Source of the DNA: Winogradskyella sp.
Lineage (GTDB): Bacteria; Bacteroidota; Bacteroidia; Flavobacteriales; Flavobacteriaceae
DNA: 64,000 nt
Direction: 5' to 3'
Assembly: GCF_003712105.1 (NCBI RefSeq)
Contig: NZ_RHLG01000005.1
Location: forward strand, 62,001 to 126,000
This document shows, piece after piece, positions 10,810-18,870 of the stretch. A program made the translations under genes and the position numbers. Numbering within the stretch: the first letter of the stretch is position 1; each line of letters begins with the position of its first letter. The notes beneath the pieces are model-generated. The model was not told where the DNA came from. It did no database searches and saw only the letters and a list, made by a program, of their open reading frames with translations.

Positions 10810-10834
10810 CCCACATTTTACCACATTTTACCAC
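10810..10834 (-). promoter_or_regulatory. MraZ operator: three GTGGK boxes at 10-base spacing
   Basis: On the minus strand, GTGGT occurs at 10830-10834, GTGGT at 10820-10824 and GTGGG at 10810-10814, each separated by five bases (AAAAT). Known MraZ operators are runs of TGGGN-like boxes with 5-base spacers, giving one box per DNA turn. The array sits 59-83 bases upstream of the mraZ start and just upstream of the -7 element, fitting autorepression. Confidence 0.85.
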
Positions 10835-11081
10835 TTTTGTTGATAAGTTTTACATTTATCGACAAAAAACCAATATCGCCAGATGTTTAGAAGCAGAGAA
10901 AAAACAAATGAATTAGGGAATTATATTGACCTTGAATTGATAAGTATTTAACTATATTTCTTAGATAAAAACTTAAATGCTGAAAAGAAAAAATGAATTT
11001 TAGTTTTACCTATGGAATCATTGCGTTAGTACATCATTTTTTTTATTTAGATTTATGAATTTTCAAATAAAAAAATTGATG

Positions 11082-11089
11082 TACTTTTG
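11082..11089 (+). promoter_or_regulatory. Probable -7 element for the alpha/beta hydrolase gene
   Basis: TACTTTTG matches the Bacteroidota TAnnTTTG consensus and lies 21 bases before the ATG at 11111. No good TTG -33 element is seen 19-20 bases upstream, so this is a partial match. Confidence 0.5.
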
Positions 11090-11110
11090 TTTAACTATAC
11101 TAAGTAATTA

Positions 11111-11875
11111 ATGACACACCTTTTAAAAGAAGAAAAGGACTTTAGATATATAGAAGTAGGTGAAGGCACTCCAATAATTGTGCTTCATGGACTAATGGGT
11201 GGCTTAAGTAATTTTGATGCTGTTACTGATTTTTTTAGTAGTAACGGCTACAAGGTTCTCATTCCTGAGTTACCAATCTACACCATGTCTCTTTTAAAAA
11301 CTAACGTTAAGAGTTTTGCTAATTATCTTAAAGATTTTATCGATTTTAAAGGATTTGATGACGTCATATTATTGGGCAACTCTCTAGGTGGCCATATAGG
11401 GTTATACCACACAAAATTATATCCCGAAAAAGTAAAAGCGCTTATTATTACAGGTAGCTCTGGTCTGTATGAAAGTGCCATGGGTAGTGGTTATACCAAG
11501 CGCAGTGATTATGAAGTGATAAAGAAAAAAGCGCAAGAGGTATTTTATAATCCAGAGGTAGCCACTAAAGAAATCGTTGATGAAGTTTACGAAACGGTTA
11601 ATGATAGAAATAAGCTGGTTAAAACACTTGCTATAGCCAAAAGTGCCATACGTCATAACATGGCAAAAGACTTGCCAAAAATGCACACACCTACTTGTAT
11701 CATTTGGGGTAAAAATGATACCGTAACACCTCCAGAAGTTGCTGATGAGTTTCATGAATTACTGCCTGATGCCAACTTATTTTGGATTGACAAATGTGGG
11801 CATGCAGCTATGATGGAGCACCCTCAAGAATTTAATGTCATTTTAAACGATTGGTTAGTGACTCGAGGTTTCTAA
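11111..11875 (+). CDS. Alpha/beta-fold hydrolase
   Basis: This is a 254-residue cytoplasmic hydrolase (no signal peptide) of unknown substrate. The oxyanion-hole segment VLHGLMGG lies near residue 25. The nucleophile elbow GNSLGG places the catalytic serine at 91. An aspartate in WGKNDTVTPPE (about 204) and a histidine in CGHAAMMEHP (about 232) complete the triad. It is divergent from mraZ and is followed by engB after a 52-base gap. The fold is clear, but ester or amide substrates cannot be told apart here. Confidence 0.88.
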   Translation: MTHLLKEEKDFRYIEVGEGTPIIVLHGLMGGLSNFDAVTDFFSSNGYKVLIPELPIYTMSLLKTNVKSFANYLKDFIDFKGFDDVILLGNSLGGHIGLYHTKLYPEKVKALIITGSSGLYESAMGSGYTKRSDYEVIKKKAQEVFYNPEVATKEIVDEVYETVNDRNKLVKTLAIAKSAIRHNMAKDLPKMHTPTCIIWGKNDTVTPPEVADEFHELLPDANLFWIDKCGHAAMMEHPQEFNVILNDWLVTRGF

Positions 11876-11927
11876 AAATAACTATTTATATTTTAATTTT
11901 TAAGACTGATTTATTTCTAATAATACT

Positions 11928-12545
11928 ATGAAAATAAAATCTGCCGAATTTGTAATGAGTAATTCTGACGTTGCCAAATGTCCCAACCAAGCAATACCAG
12001 AATATGCATTTATTGGTAGAAGTAATGTAGGCAAATCGTCTTTAATTAACATGCTAACAGGACGTAAAAGCCTTGCTAAAACTTCTGGTAGACCAGGAAA
12101 AACTCAGCTTATTAATCACTTTATAATTAATAAAAATTGGTATTTGGTAGACTTACCTGGTTACGGTTATGCTCGTGTATCGAAAAGCTCAAAAAAGACC
12201 TTTCAAAAGTTCATTACCAATTATTTTGAGCAACGTAAACAATTAGTCTCCGCATTTGTTTTGGTAGATATTAGACACAAACCTCAACCCATAGATTTAG
12301 AGTTTATGCAGTATTTAGGTATGAAGCAAATTCCGTTTTCAATCATCTTTACAAAAGCGGATAAACTTAAACCTAAAGCTATTGAAAATCATGTCAACGC
12401 CTATTGTGATGACTTACTTCAATTTTGGGAAGAATTACCACAATATTTTGTAACCTCCTCAAGTAAAAAAATAGGTAAAGATGCAGTTTTAGAGTTTATT
12501 GATGCTACTAATACTGAGATAGAGCAATTAAGGCAAGACGTTTAA
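11928..12545 (+). CDS. engB: Ribosome biogenesis GTPase EngB (YihA/YsxC)
   Basis: EngB is a TRAFAC GTPase needed for assembly of the large ribosomal subunit. The 205-residue protein has the P-loop GRSNVGKSS, switch-I region KTSGRPGKTQ, G3 DLPGYGYA, G4 TKADK and G5 TSSSK. Its length is normal. Its 3' end overlaps the converging permease gene by 4 bases. Confidence 0.96.
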   Translation: MKIKSAEFVMSNSDVAKCPNQAIPEYAFIGRSNVGKSSLINMLTGRKSLAKTSGRPGKTQLINHFIINKNWYLVDLPGYGYARVSKSSKKTFQKFITNYFEQRKQLVSAFVLVDIRHKPQPIDLEFMQYLGMKQIPFSIIFTKADKLKPKAIENHVNAYCDDLLQFWEELPQYFVTSSSKKIGKDAVLEFIDATNTEIEQLRQDV

Positions 12546-13636
12546 CTCTTCACATCTAGAGCATCACGCAGGGCATTGCCGATTAGCATAAATGCCATGA
12601 CTAAAACCATTATGCAAATCCCAGGAATAATCGCCAAATAAGGTTTCCCGAGGATAATGTAATTGTAATGATCTTTTATCATTGCACCCCAACTTGCCAT
12701 TGGTGGTTGTGCTCCAATACCTAAGAAACTCAATCCGCTTTCTATTAAAATAGCCGCAGCAAAATTCGCAGCAGATATCACAATTAAAGGTGCCATTATA
12801 TTAGGAAGAATGTGCTTAGTTATAATTCTAAAATCGGTAAATCCTAAGGCTCTTGCTGCTGTAACATATTGCAGTTGTTTGGCGCTAATAATTTGACCTC
12901 TAACCACTCTAGCCACCTCAACCCACATCGTTAAACCAACGGCAATAAATACTTGCCAAAATCCTTTACCTAATGCTAATGTTATTGCTATAACTAGCAG
13001 AAGTGTTGGTATTGACCATGTGATGTTAATAATCCACATAATAAAAGCATCAACTTTTCCACCATAATAACCTGCGATACTTCCCATAAAAAGACCAACA
13101 AGAAGAGAAATAAACACAGCAACAAAACCAATAAAAAAGGATATTCTTGCACCCACTAAAATTCTGCTTAAGTAATCCCTGCCATACTTGTCGGTTCCAA
13201 AAACAAATGTGCGTTCGGCAATATAAGGCTCATAATTATTATTCGGAAAGACACTTAGTTCTATTGTTTTTTGTTGGCCAATTAATCCTTCGCCAGCATA
13301 TTCTGTATAATGAAGCAAATTATTTTCTACGCTATAGTTTGTAATAGGGATTTCGGTTTTGGTATTCGTTTTTCCAAAGAAAAGTCTGGATATAAAAGAA
13401 GATTCGTCTTTTTCAACTGACGGTAATTCTAAAATTTCAACCTTAAAACCTGGTGCTTTAGAATGAATAGGCAAATGCATTTGATTAGCATTCTTTGAAC
13501 TATCAGGAACCAATACATATGCAAAAATTGAGATTAAACCAATAACCACAATAACCCAAAAACTAATAACGCCCCAAAGATTCGTTTTGAATTTTTGGAG
13601 CGCTAAGCTAGTTAATGAACTATTTGTTTTGGACAT
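12542..13636 (-). CDS. ABC transporter permease, OppC/DppC family
   Basis: This is the inner-membrane permease subunit of a peptide/nickel-type ABC importer. The 364-residue protein has an OppC-type N-terminal membrane helix, a long periplasmic loop and a C-terminal transport domain. That domain carries the EAA-like cytoplasmic loop (TAARALGFTDFRIITKHILPNIMAPL) and the GLSFLGIGAQPPMASWG motif typical of OppC. The loop between helix 1 and the transport domain is longer than in E. coli OppC. No substrate-binding protein, OppB or ATPase gene is adjacent, so the partners are encoded elsewhere. Confidence 0.88.
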   Translation of the reverse strand: MSKTNSSLTSLALQKFKTNLWGVISFWVIVVIGLISIFAYVLVPDSSKNANQMHLPIHSKAPGFKVEILELPSVEKDESSFISRLFFGKTNTKTEIPITNYSVENNLLHYTEYAGEGLIGQQKTIELSVFPNNNYEPYIAERTFVFGTDKYGRDYLSRILVGARISFFIGFVAVFISLLVGLFMGSIAGYYGGKVDAFIMWIINITWSIPTLLLVIAITLALGKGFWQVFIAVGLTMWVEVARVVRGQIISAKQLQYVTAARALGFTDFRIITKHILPNIMAPLIVISAANFAAAILIESGLSFLGIGAQPPMASWGAMIKDHYNYIILGKPYLAIIPGICIMVLVMAFMLIGNALRDALDVKS

Positions 13637-13666
13637 ATAACTTTTTTTAATCTAAAAGAAAAAGAC

Positions 13667-13715
13667 CTTTCGACTGCACTTCGACTTCGCTCAGCGACCA
13701 CGCTCAAGGTGACAC
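13667..13715. repeat. REP-like dispersed repeat, copy 1
   Basis: This short GC-richer element lies in an AT-rich gap between two minus-strand genes. It contains TTCGACTTCGCTCAG (13681-13694 plus the preceding base) flanked by a partial copy (TTTCGACTGCAC) and an AAGGTGACA tail. The core recurs at 27169-27244 and 31957-31982. It resembles extragenic palindromic repeats common in flavobacterial genomes. Confidence 0.75.
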
Positions 13716-13724
13716 AAAACTACT

Positions 13725-15860
13725 TTAGTTCTTAATTTGAGCTACATTATTTTTTATAGCATATGATAGCTTTAAATCTTGAAGTACATTTAACGCTTCT
13801 TCAATATAAACATCTTTACTTAAGCTTTTATGCCAACGCTTTCTCTTCTCTTTAAGAACAGAATCTTTAGCTACTAAATCTAGCTCATATGGTAATGAGT
13901 TAAATGTTAAGTTAGATGTATACTCAGAGATTTTATCAAATCGTTTAGCTTGCATTTCATTAAACTCAAGCTGCTCTTTATAGTCGTTATAGTTAAGTGA
14001 AAATGTTTCGTTATCACGTATTTCATTGATCCACTTTGCATTCTCATCAATAAGTTTTAATTGCTCGTTAGCGGCAATACGTTCTTGGCTGTTCTTAATG
14101 GCGCCATCATAATCATAATAGTTTTCCCATAGATTATATGTTGCAGAATCTATTTTATCCCATGATAATGGATTGTCCTGAGTACGCTCACCAATGCCAA
14201 TATACTTGTAACGGTCTGGAACAACAATATCACTATTTACACCTTTAAGTTGTACAGATCCACCATTAATACGATAGTATTTATCTGTTGTAAACTTAAT
14301 TGCACCTAAGTCACCATTTGAATTGTTTCTAACCATGCGGTTAAGGTCTACCACGTTTTGGACAGTTCCTTTACCAAAAGTTTGTTCACTACCAATCACT
14401 ACTCCTCTTTTATAGTCTTGCATCGCTGCCGCCAATATCTCAGAAGCAGAAGCAGACAGTTCATTAACCATTATTACTAATGGTCCATCCCAAACAACAG
14501 ATTCATCTTCGTCACTAAGTACACGTTTATCTCCTGTTGTACTTTTTACTTGTACTATTGGCCCATCTTTAATAAAAAGACCTGTCAAATCAACCACTGC
14601 TCCTAGCGAGCCACCACGGTTGTCTCTTAAGTCTATAATAACGCCTTCGATATTTTCTTTTTTAAGTCGCTCAATTTCTCTTTTTACATCAATAGCACAA
14701 CTTACACGGTTGTCTCTATCAAAATTATCGTAAAAACTTGGTAAGTTAATTAAGCCATACTTTTTGCCATCTTTGATCACTGTAGAGGATTTAGCATAAG
14801 TTTCTTCAAGAACAACTTTATCTCTTACTATTGAAATATCCTCTAATGTGCCATCTACTTTTTTGACTGTTAAGGTTACTGTTGTTCCTTTTGGACCTTT
14901 AATGTATTTAACAGCATCTTCAAGTCGCATGCCTACTATGTTAACACCTTCTTCCTCACCTTCTTGAGTTACTTTTAATATTTGGTCTCCAGTTTCTAAC
15001 TTGTTTTGACGCCAGGCTGGGCCACCGCTAATAAGTTCGCTAATAGAAATGACATCTAATCTACGCTGCAAACGGGCTCCAATACCATCATATTTTCCGG
15101 ACATATCTAAGTCAAATCTGTCTTTATCTACAGGCGTAAAGTAAAATGTATGTGGGTCAAATTCTCTTACAATTGCATTCATGTATACGCCAAACCAATC
15201 ATTGCGTTGACGCTCTTCCATGTAAGTGTATAATTCAGTCAAGGATTTTAAAGTAGTTTCTCTAGCTTCAGCCTCTAATTCTTGCTTAGACTTCAACTCT
15301 ACTGTATCATCTTCCTCAGCCATTAATTGATTATTCTCTATAGCTTCGTCATAATTTGCTATTGTAGAAAACTTTAATTGTTTTCTCCAACGTTCTTTCA
15401 TCTCACGCTTATTCTTTACATAATCGAGAGATTCATAATTAGAATTGAATGTTTCATCTTTATCAAAATCAAATGGTTTGGAAAGAACCTTAGCATAAAC
15501 GTCCTTTGATTCATCAATTCTTTGAATTAAACGTTGATGTGTTAAATTAAAGAACGACAAATCATACCCTTTTAACTGATCGTCTATTTTATCTTTATAG
15601 GCTTCAAACTCTTTGATGTCTGACTCCAGAAAATAGCGTTTAAAAGGGTCTAGTTGATTTATGTATTCTTCAAACACTCTTGCAGAAAAATCATCATTAA
15701 TGTCCTGTGGGGCATAATGTCCATTATCTAATAGGTAAGTTATAAGACGTATTAATAATTTATCTTTGTCATTATCACTTCCATCTATTTTATTGGTAAA
15801 ACTACATGATGCAAAAGCAATTAATAGTGCCAGTAATAAAAATTTGTATTTCCCTTTCAT
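13725..15860 (-). CDS. prc: Carboxy-terminal processing protease, Prc/Tsp type (S41), lipoprotein
   Basis: This periplasmic tail-specific serine protease trims or degrades proteins from the C-terminus. The 711-residue protein starts with a lipobox (LLIAFASC, cysteine 19), so it is probably membrane anchored. It has an N-terminal helical domain, a PDZ domain at about 240-335, and an S41 core with the Ser-Lys dyad (Ser about 473 in SASASE, Lys about 498 in FGKGTVQ). A helical C-terminal domain like that of E. coli Prc follows. The LRDNRGGSLG substrate loop is intact. Confidence 0.94.
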   Translation of the reverse strand: MKGKYKFLLLALLIAFASCSFTNKIDGSDNDKDKLLIRLITYLLDNGHYAPQDINDDFSARVFEEYINQLDPFKRYFLESDIKEFEAYKDKIDDQLKGYDLSFFNLTHQRLIQRIDESKDVYAKVLSKPFDFDKDETFNSNYESLDYVKNKREMKERWRKQLKFSTIANYDEAIENNQLMAEEDDTVELKSKQELEAEARETTLKSLTELYTYMEERQRNDWFGVYMNAIVREFDPHTFYFTPVDKDRFDLDMSGKYDGIGARLQRRLDVISISELISGGPAWRQNKLETGDQILKVTQEGEEEGVNIVGMRLEDAVKYIKGPKGTTVTLTVKKVDGTLEDISIVRDKVVLEETYAKSSTVIKDGKKYGLINLPSFYDNFDRDNRVSCAIDVKREIERLKKENIEGVIIDLRDNRGGSLGAVVDLTGLFIKDGPIVQVKSTTGDKRVLSDEDESVVWDGPLVIMVNELSASASEILAAAMQDYKRGVVIGSEQTFGKGTVQNVVDLNRMVRNNSNGDLGAIKFTTDKYYRINGGSVQLKGVNSDIVVPDRYKYIGIGERTQDNPLSWDKIDSATYNLWENYYDYDGAIKNSQERIAANEQLKLIDENAKWINEIRDNETFSLNYNDYKEQLEFNEMQAKRFDKISEYTSNLTFNSLPYELDLVAKDSVLKEKRKRWHKSLSKDVYIEEALNVLQDLKLSYAIKNNVAQIKN

Positions 15861-16059
15861 ATGTCTTCTTTATTTTACCGTAGTTTCGATGAGACTCAAC
15901 TTACAGTATTTACAATGAATAATAACTTTATAATTGACTAAAATAGACGAAAAAATCGTGCCATAAAACCAAAGTGCTACTAATTTTTTGTTAAACCAAA
16001 GTTATACAACAATTACAGGCTATTTTAGTATTTTAGCAAAAGACTAAATTTTGCCTTAC

Positions 16060-16833
16060 ATGCCTAGAAAACCTTTAATTCTTGTTACCAATGATGATGG
16101 CATAACTGCACCTGGAATACGTACATTAATTAATGTTATGACAACTATCGGAGATGTGGTGGTGGTTGCTCCAGATAGCCCTCAAAGTGGTATGGGTCAT
16201 GCTATAACCATTGACTCTACATTATACGTTGAAAAAGTAGTTATAGATGACGGACCACAACAAGAATATAGTTGTTCAGGAACTCCTGCCGATTGTGTAA
16301 AATTAGCTATAAGAGAAGTTTTAGACCGTAAACCAGACCTTTGTGTTTCTGGTATTAATCACGGATCTAATTCCTCAATAAATGTGATTTATTCTGGCAC
16401 GATGAGCGCTGCTCTAGAAGCGGGAATAGAGCAAATCCCAGCGATAGGCTTTTCATTATTAGATTATAGTTGGGGTGCAGATTTTGAGCATTGTAAATCA
16501 GTGGTAAAAACGATTACAAAAAATGTTTTAAATCATGGTTTACCTAAAGATGTGATTCTTAACGTCAATATCCCTAAAAATCAAAACGCTATCAATGGTA
16601 TTAAAATTTGCAGGCAAGCACGAGCAAATTGGGAAGAAAAATTTGACAAACGTACCAATCCAATGGGAAAAGATTATTACTGGCTTACAGGAGAATTCGT
16701 AATTATGGACCATGGTGAAGATACCGACGAATGGGCATTAAAAAACAACTATGTCTCTGTTGTTCCTGTTCAGTTTGATCTCACTGCACATCATGCTATT
16801 CAACATTTAAATTCTTGGAAATTTGAATCATAG
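16060..16833 (+). CDS. surE: 5'/3'-nucleotidase SurE
   Basis: SurE is a metal-dependent phosphatase acting on nucleoside 5'- and 3'-monophosphates. The protein begins MPRKPLILVTNDDG, in which the ND-D-G cluster (about 11-14) binds the metal. PDSPQSGMGHA and SGINHGSN complete the active site. I start it at the ATG at 16060; a TTG three codons upstream is possible but less likely. The length is 257 residues, normal. It is divergent from prc. Confidence 0.95.
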   Translation: MPRKPLILVTNDDGITAPGIRTLINVMTTIGDVVVVAPDSPQSGMGHAITIDSTLYVEKVVIDDGPQQEYSCSGTPADCVKLAIREVLDRKPDLCVSGINHGSNSSINVIYSGTMSAALEAGIEQIPAIGFSLLDYSWGADFEHCKSVVKTITKNVLNHGLPKDVILNVNIPKNQNAINGIKICRQARANWEEKFDKRTNPMGKDYYWLTGEFVIMDHGEDTDEWALKNNYVSVVPVQFDLTAHHAIQHLNSWKFES

Positions 16834-17113
16834 AAAAGACATTATTTTAGGATTTATTATTGGTATTATATCGGTTTTAATTGGGATTTTTATATTCGAT
16901 TTATGCATTGGTTTATATAAGGGCAGCTCATTTACAAGAATCATAGACCGATCATTCAGTACTATTTTATTAGAAAAACGTGCTAGTATTGGCGCATTGA
17001 TTAACCTTCCATTGTTTTATTTGTTTTTAAACAAGAAGATGGACAATTATGCAAAAGGTGTTCTTTTAGCTACTATACTTGTCGGCATAATATTTGTAAT
17101 AAATAAATTATAA
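16823..17113 (+). CDS. Small membrane protein of unknown function between surE and lpxB
   Basis: This is a 96-residue protein with three predicted membrane segments (about 7-30, 57-69 and 77-94) and few charged residues. No family is recognised. It appears to start with TTG at 16823, overlapping the surE stop by 11 bases, which suggests coupled translation. The next ATG in frame would remove most of the protein. Lying between surE and lpxB, it may belong to the same transcription unit. Confidence 0.7.
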   Translation: MNHRKDIILGFIIGIISVLIGIFIFDLCIGLYKGSSFTRIIDRSFSTILLEKRASIGALINLPLFYLFLNKKMDNYAKGVLLATILVGIIFVINKL

Positions 17114-17193
17114 CTACTATTATGGTAATTTTAAGATGAAATATTATAATAGATATATTTACCTTAAACAAAGTCATTTCAAAATTTAAATAG

Positions 17194-18306
17194 GTGAAAT
17201 ACTATATTATATCTGGCGAAGCATCTGGAGATTTACATGGCTCTAATCTTATGAAAGCTTTATATAAAGAAGATAAAGCTGCGGACATAAGATTTTGGGG
17301 TGGTGATTTAATGAAAGCAGTTGGCGGCACATTAGTCACTCACTATAAAGAGCGTTCTTTTATGGGCTTTGCAGAAGTGGTTATGAACCTTAAAACCGTA
17401 TTGGGTTTTATAAAATTCTGTAAAACAGATATTCAAAATTTTAAACCTGATGTGATTGTATGTATAGACAATTCTGGTTTTAATTTAAGAATTGCAAAAT
17501 GGGCTAAGCAACAAGGCTTTAAAACGCATTATTATATTTCACCTCAAGTATGGGCATCAAGAGCCAATCGTGTAAAAAAGATTAAACGCGATGTTGATAT
17601 TATGTATACCATTTTGCCGTTTGAAAAAGCATTTTACAAAACATATGGTTATGATGTTGAGTTTGTAGGACATCCCTTGATTGATGCTGTTTCCGACAGA
17701 AATTTAATTGACGAAACTGATTTTAGAACCACCCATAATCTTAGTAAAAAACCCATAATAGCACTTCTACCTGGAAGCAGAAAACAAGAGATTAAAAAAA
17801 TGCTTGATGTCATGCTTAGCGTTGCTGATAGTTTTACCGATTACCAGTTTGTGATTGCTGGTGCACCAAGCCAGGATTATGAATTTTACAAATCTATTAT
17901 TGGTGATAAAGCGATTGCGTTTGTAAATAACAAAACTTATGATTTACTAAGCATCTCTCATGCTGCTTTAGTGACATCTGGTACAGCAACTTTAGAAACC
18001 GCTTTATTTAAAGTACCTCAGGTAGTTTGTTACAAAGCCAATGCTATTTCTTACCAAATTGCCAAACGTATTATAACCCTCAAATTCATCTCGCTAGTTA
18101 ATCTTATCATGGACCGTGAGGTTGTGACAGAGTTAATTCAGAATGAGTTGAACACTCATCGTTTAAAACAGGAATTAACTAAAATACTTAGTCCAGAAAA
18201 GCGTGAACAGTTATTTTTAGATTATTACGAATTAGAACAAAAACTTGGCGGTAAAGGCGCTAGCGAAAAAACTGCTAAACTAATTTATGAAGCCATAAAA
18301 AACTAA
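17194..18306 (+). CDS. lpxB: Lipid-A-disaccharide synthase LpxB
   Basis: LpxB condenses UDP-2,3-diacylglucosamine with lipid X to form the lipid A disaccharide at the inner membrane. The 370-residue GT19 enzyme begins with a GTG codon. It shows YYIISGEASGDLHGSNL, FVGHPLIDA, LLPGSRKQEIKKM and SGTATLETALF, which are family signatures. Its presence shows that the organism makes lipid A. The stop is directly followed by the next ATG. Confidence 0.96.
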   Translation: MKYYIISGEASGDLHGSNLMKALYKEDKAADIRFWGGDLMKAVGGTLVTHYKERSFMGFAEVVMNLKTVLGFIKFCKTDIQNFKPDVIVCIDNSGFNLRIAKWAKQQGFKTHYYISPQVWASRANRVKKIKRDVDIMYTILPFEKAFYKTYGYDVEFVGHPLIDAVSDRNLIDETDFRTTHNLSKKPIIALLPGSRKQEIKKMLDVMLSVADSFTDYQFVIAGAPSQDYEFYKSIIGDKAIAFVNNKTYDLLSISHAALVTSGTATLETALFKVPQVVCYKANAISYQIAKRIITLKFISLVNLIMDREVVTELIQNELNTHRLKQELTKILSPEKREQLFLDYYELEQKLGGKGASEKTAKLIYEAIKN

Positions 18307-18816
18307 ATGAAAAAAGTATACCTACTACTATTAATTATAGCAACCTTGAGCAGTTGCGGGTCTTCAAAAAATGCATCTAAACGCTCAAAGCCCAAGTCTA
18401 ATAAAACAGCTGTTTCAAAACCACCTGTTTCTAACCAAGCTGCTTCTATAATAGATTATGCTAAAACCTTTAGAGGCGTAAAGTATAAATACGGCGGCAT
18501 TAGTAAAAAAGGTATGGACTGCTCTGGATTAATATATACCTCTTTTGGTAAATACGATATTTCTATGCCGAGAACAACTTCAGAGTTATCGAAAACAGGC
18601 GATTGGATTGATATTAAAAAGGTTATACCAGGAGATTTGGTATTTTTCGCAACTCGGAAAAACAGCCGAAAAGTAAACCATGTTGGTATAGTTACGGATG
18701 TTTTAGGTGATGAGATTTATTTTATTCATGCCTCAACAAGTCGCGGCGTCATGATATCTAAAGTCTCAGAACGCTATTGGTATTTGGCCTATGTACAGGC
18801 TAGAAGATATCTATAA
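18307..18816 (+). CDS. NlpC/P60 (C40) peptidase lipoprotein
   Basis: This is a probable peptidoglycan stem-peptide hydrolase. The 169-residue protein has a lipobox (IATLSSCGSS), a basic low-complexity linker to about residue 45, and a C40 domain. The domain has the nucleophile cysteine in MDCSGLIY and the histidine in VNHVGIV, with a third polar residue in the FIHAS segment. It starts immediately after the lpxB stop, so it is probably co-transcribed with lpxB. Confidence 0.9.
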   Translation: MKKVYLLLLIIATLSSCGSSKNASKRSKPKSNKTAVSKPPVSNQAASIIDYAKTFRGVKYKYGGISKKGMDCSGLIYTSFGKYDISMPRTTSELSKTGDWIDIKKVIPGDLVFFATRKNSRKVNHVGIVTDVLGDEIYFIHASTSRGVMISKVSERYWYLAYVQARRYL

Positions 18817-18870
18817 TTACTTATTTCAGTTCTAGTTTTTTAAGTGATATATAATTGAAGTGATTTGATA

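Larger units (their letters stand above)
10752..11110. other. Intergenic control region between divergent mraZ and alpha/beta hydrolase genes
   Basis: This gene-free stretch of 359 bases holds a Bacteroidota -7 box and the MraZ operator on the mraZ side, and a second -7 box just before the hydrolase gene. The middle, roughly 10860-11060, is AT-rich and shows no coding potential, tRNA or strong hairpin that I could recognise. Confidence 0.7.

Noticed and set aside
15997..16004. TAACTTTG -7 match on the minus strand upstream of prc
   Set aside because: It is 137 bases from the prc start and lacks a -33 element, so chance occurrence in AT-rich DNA is as likely.
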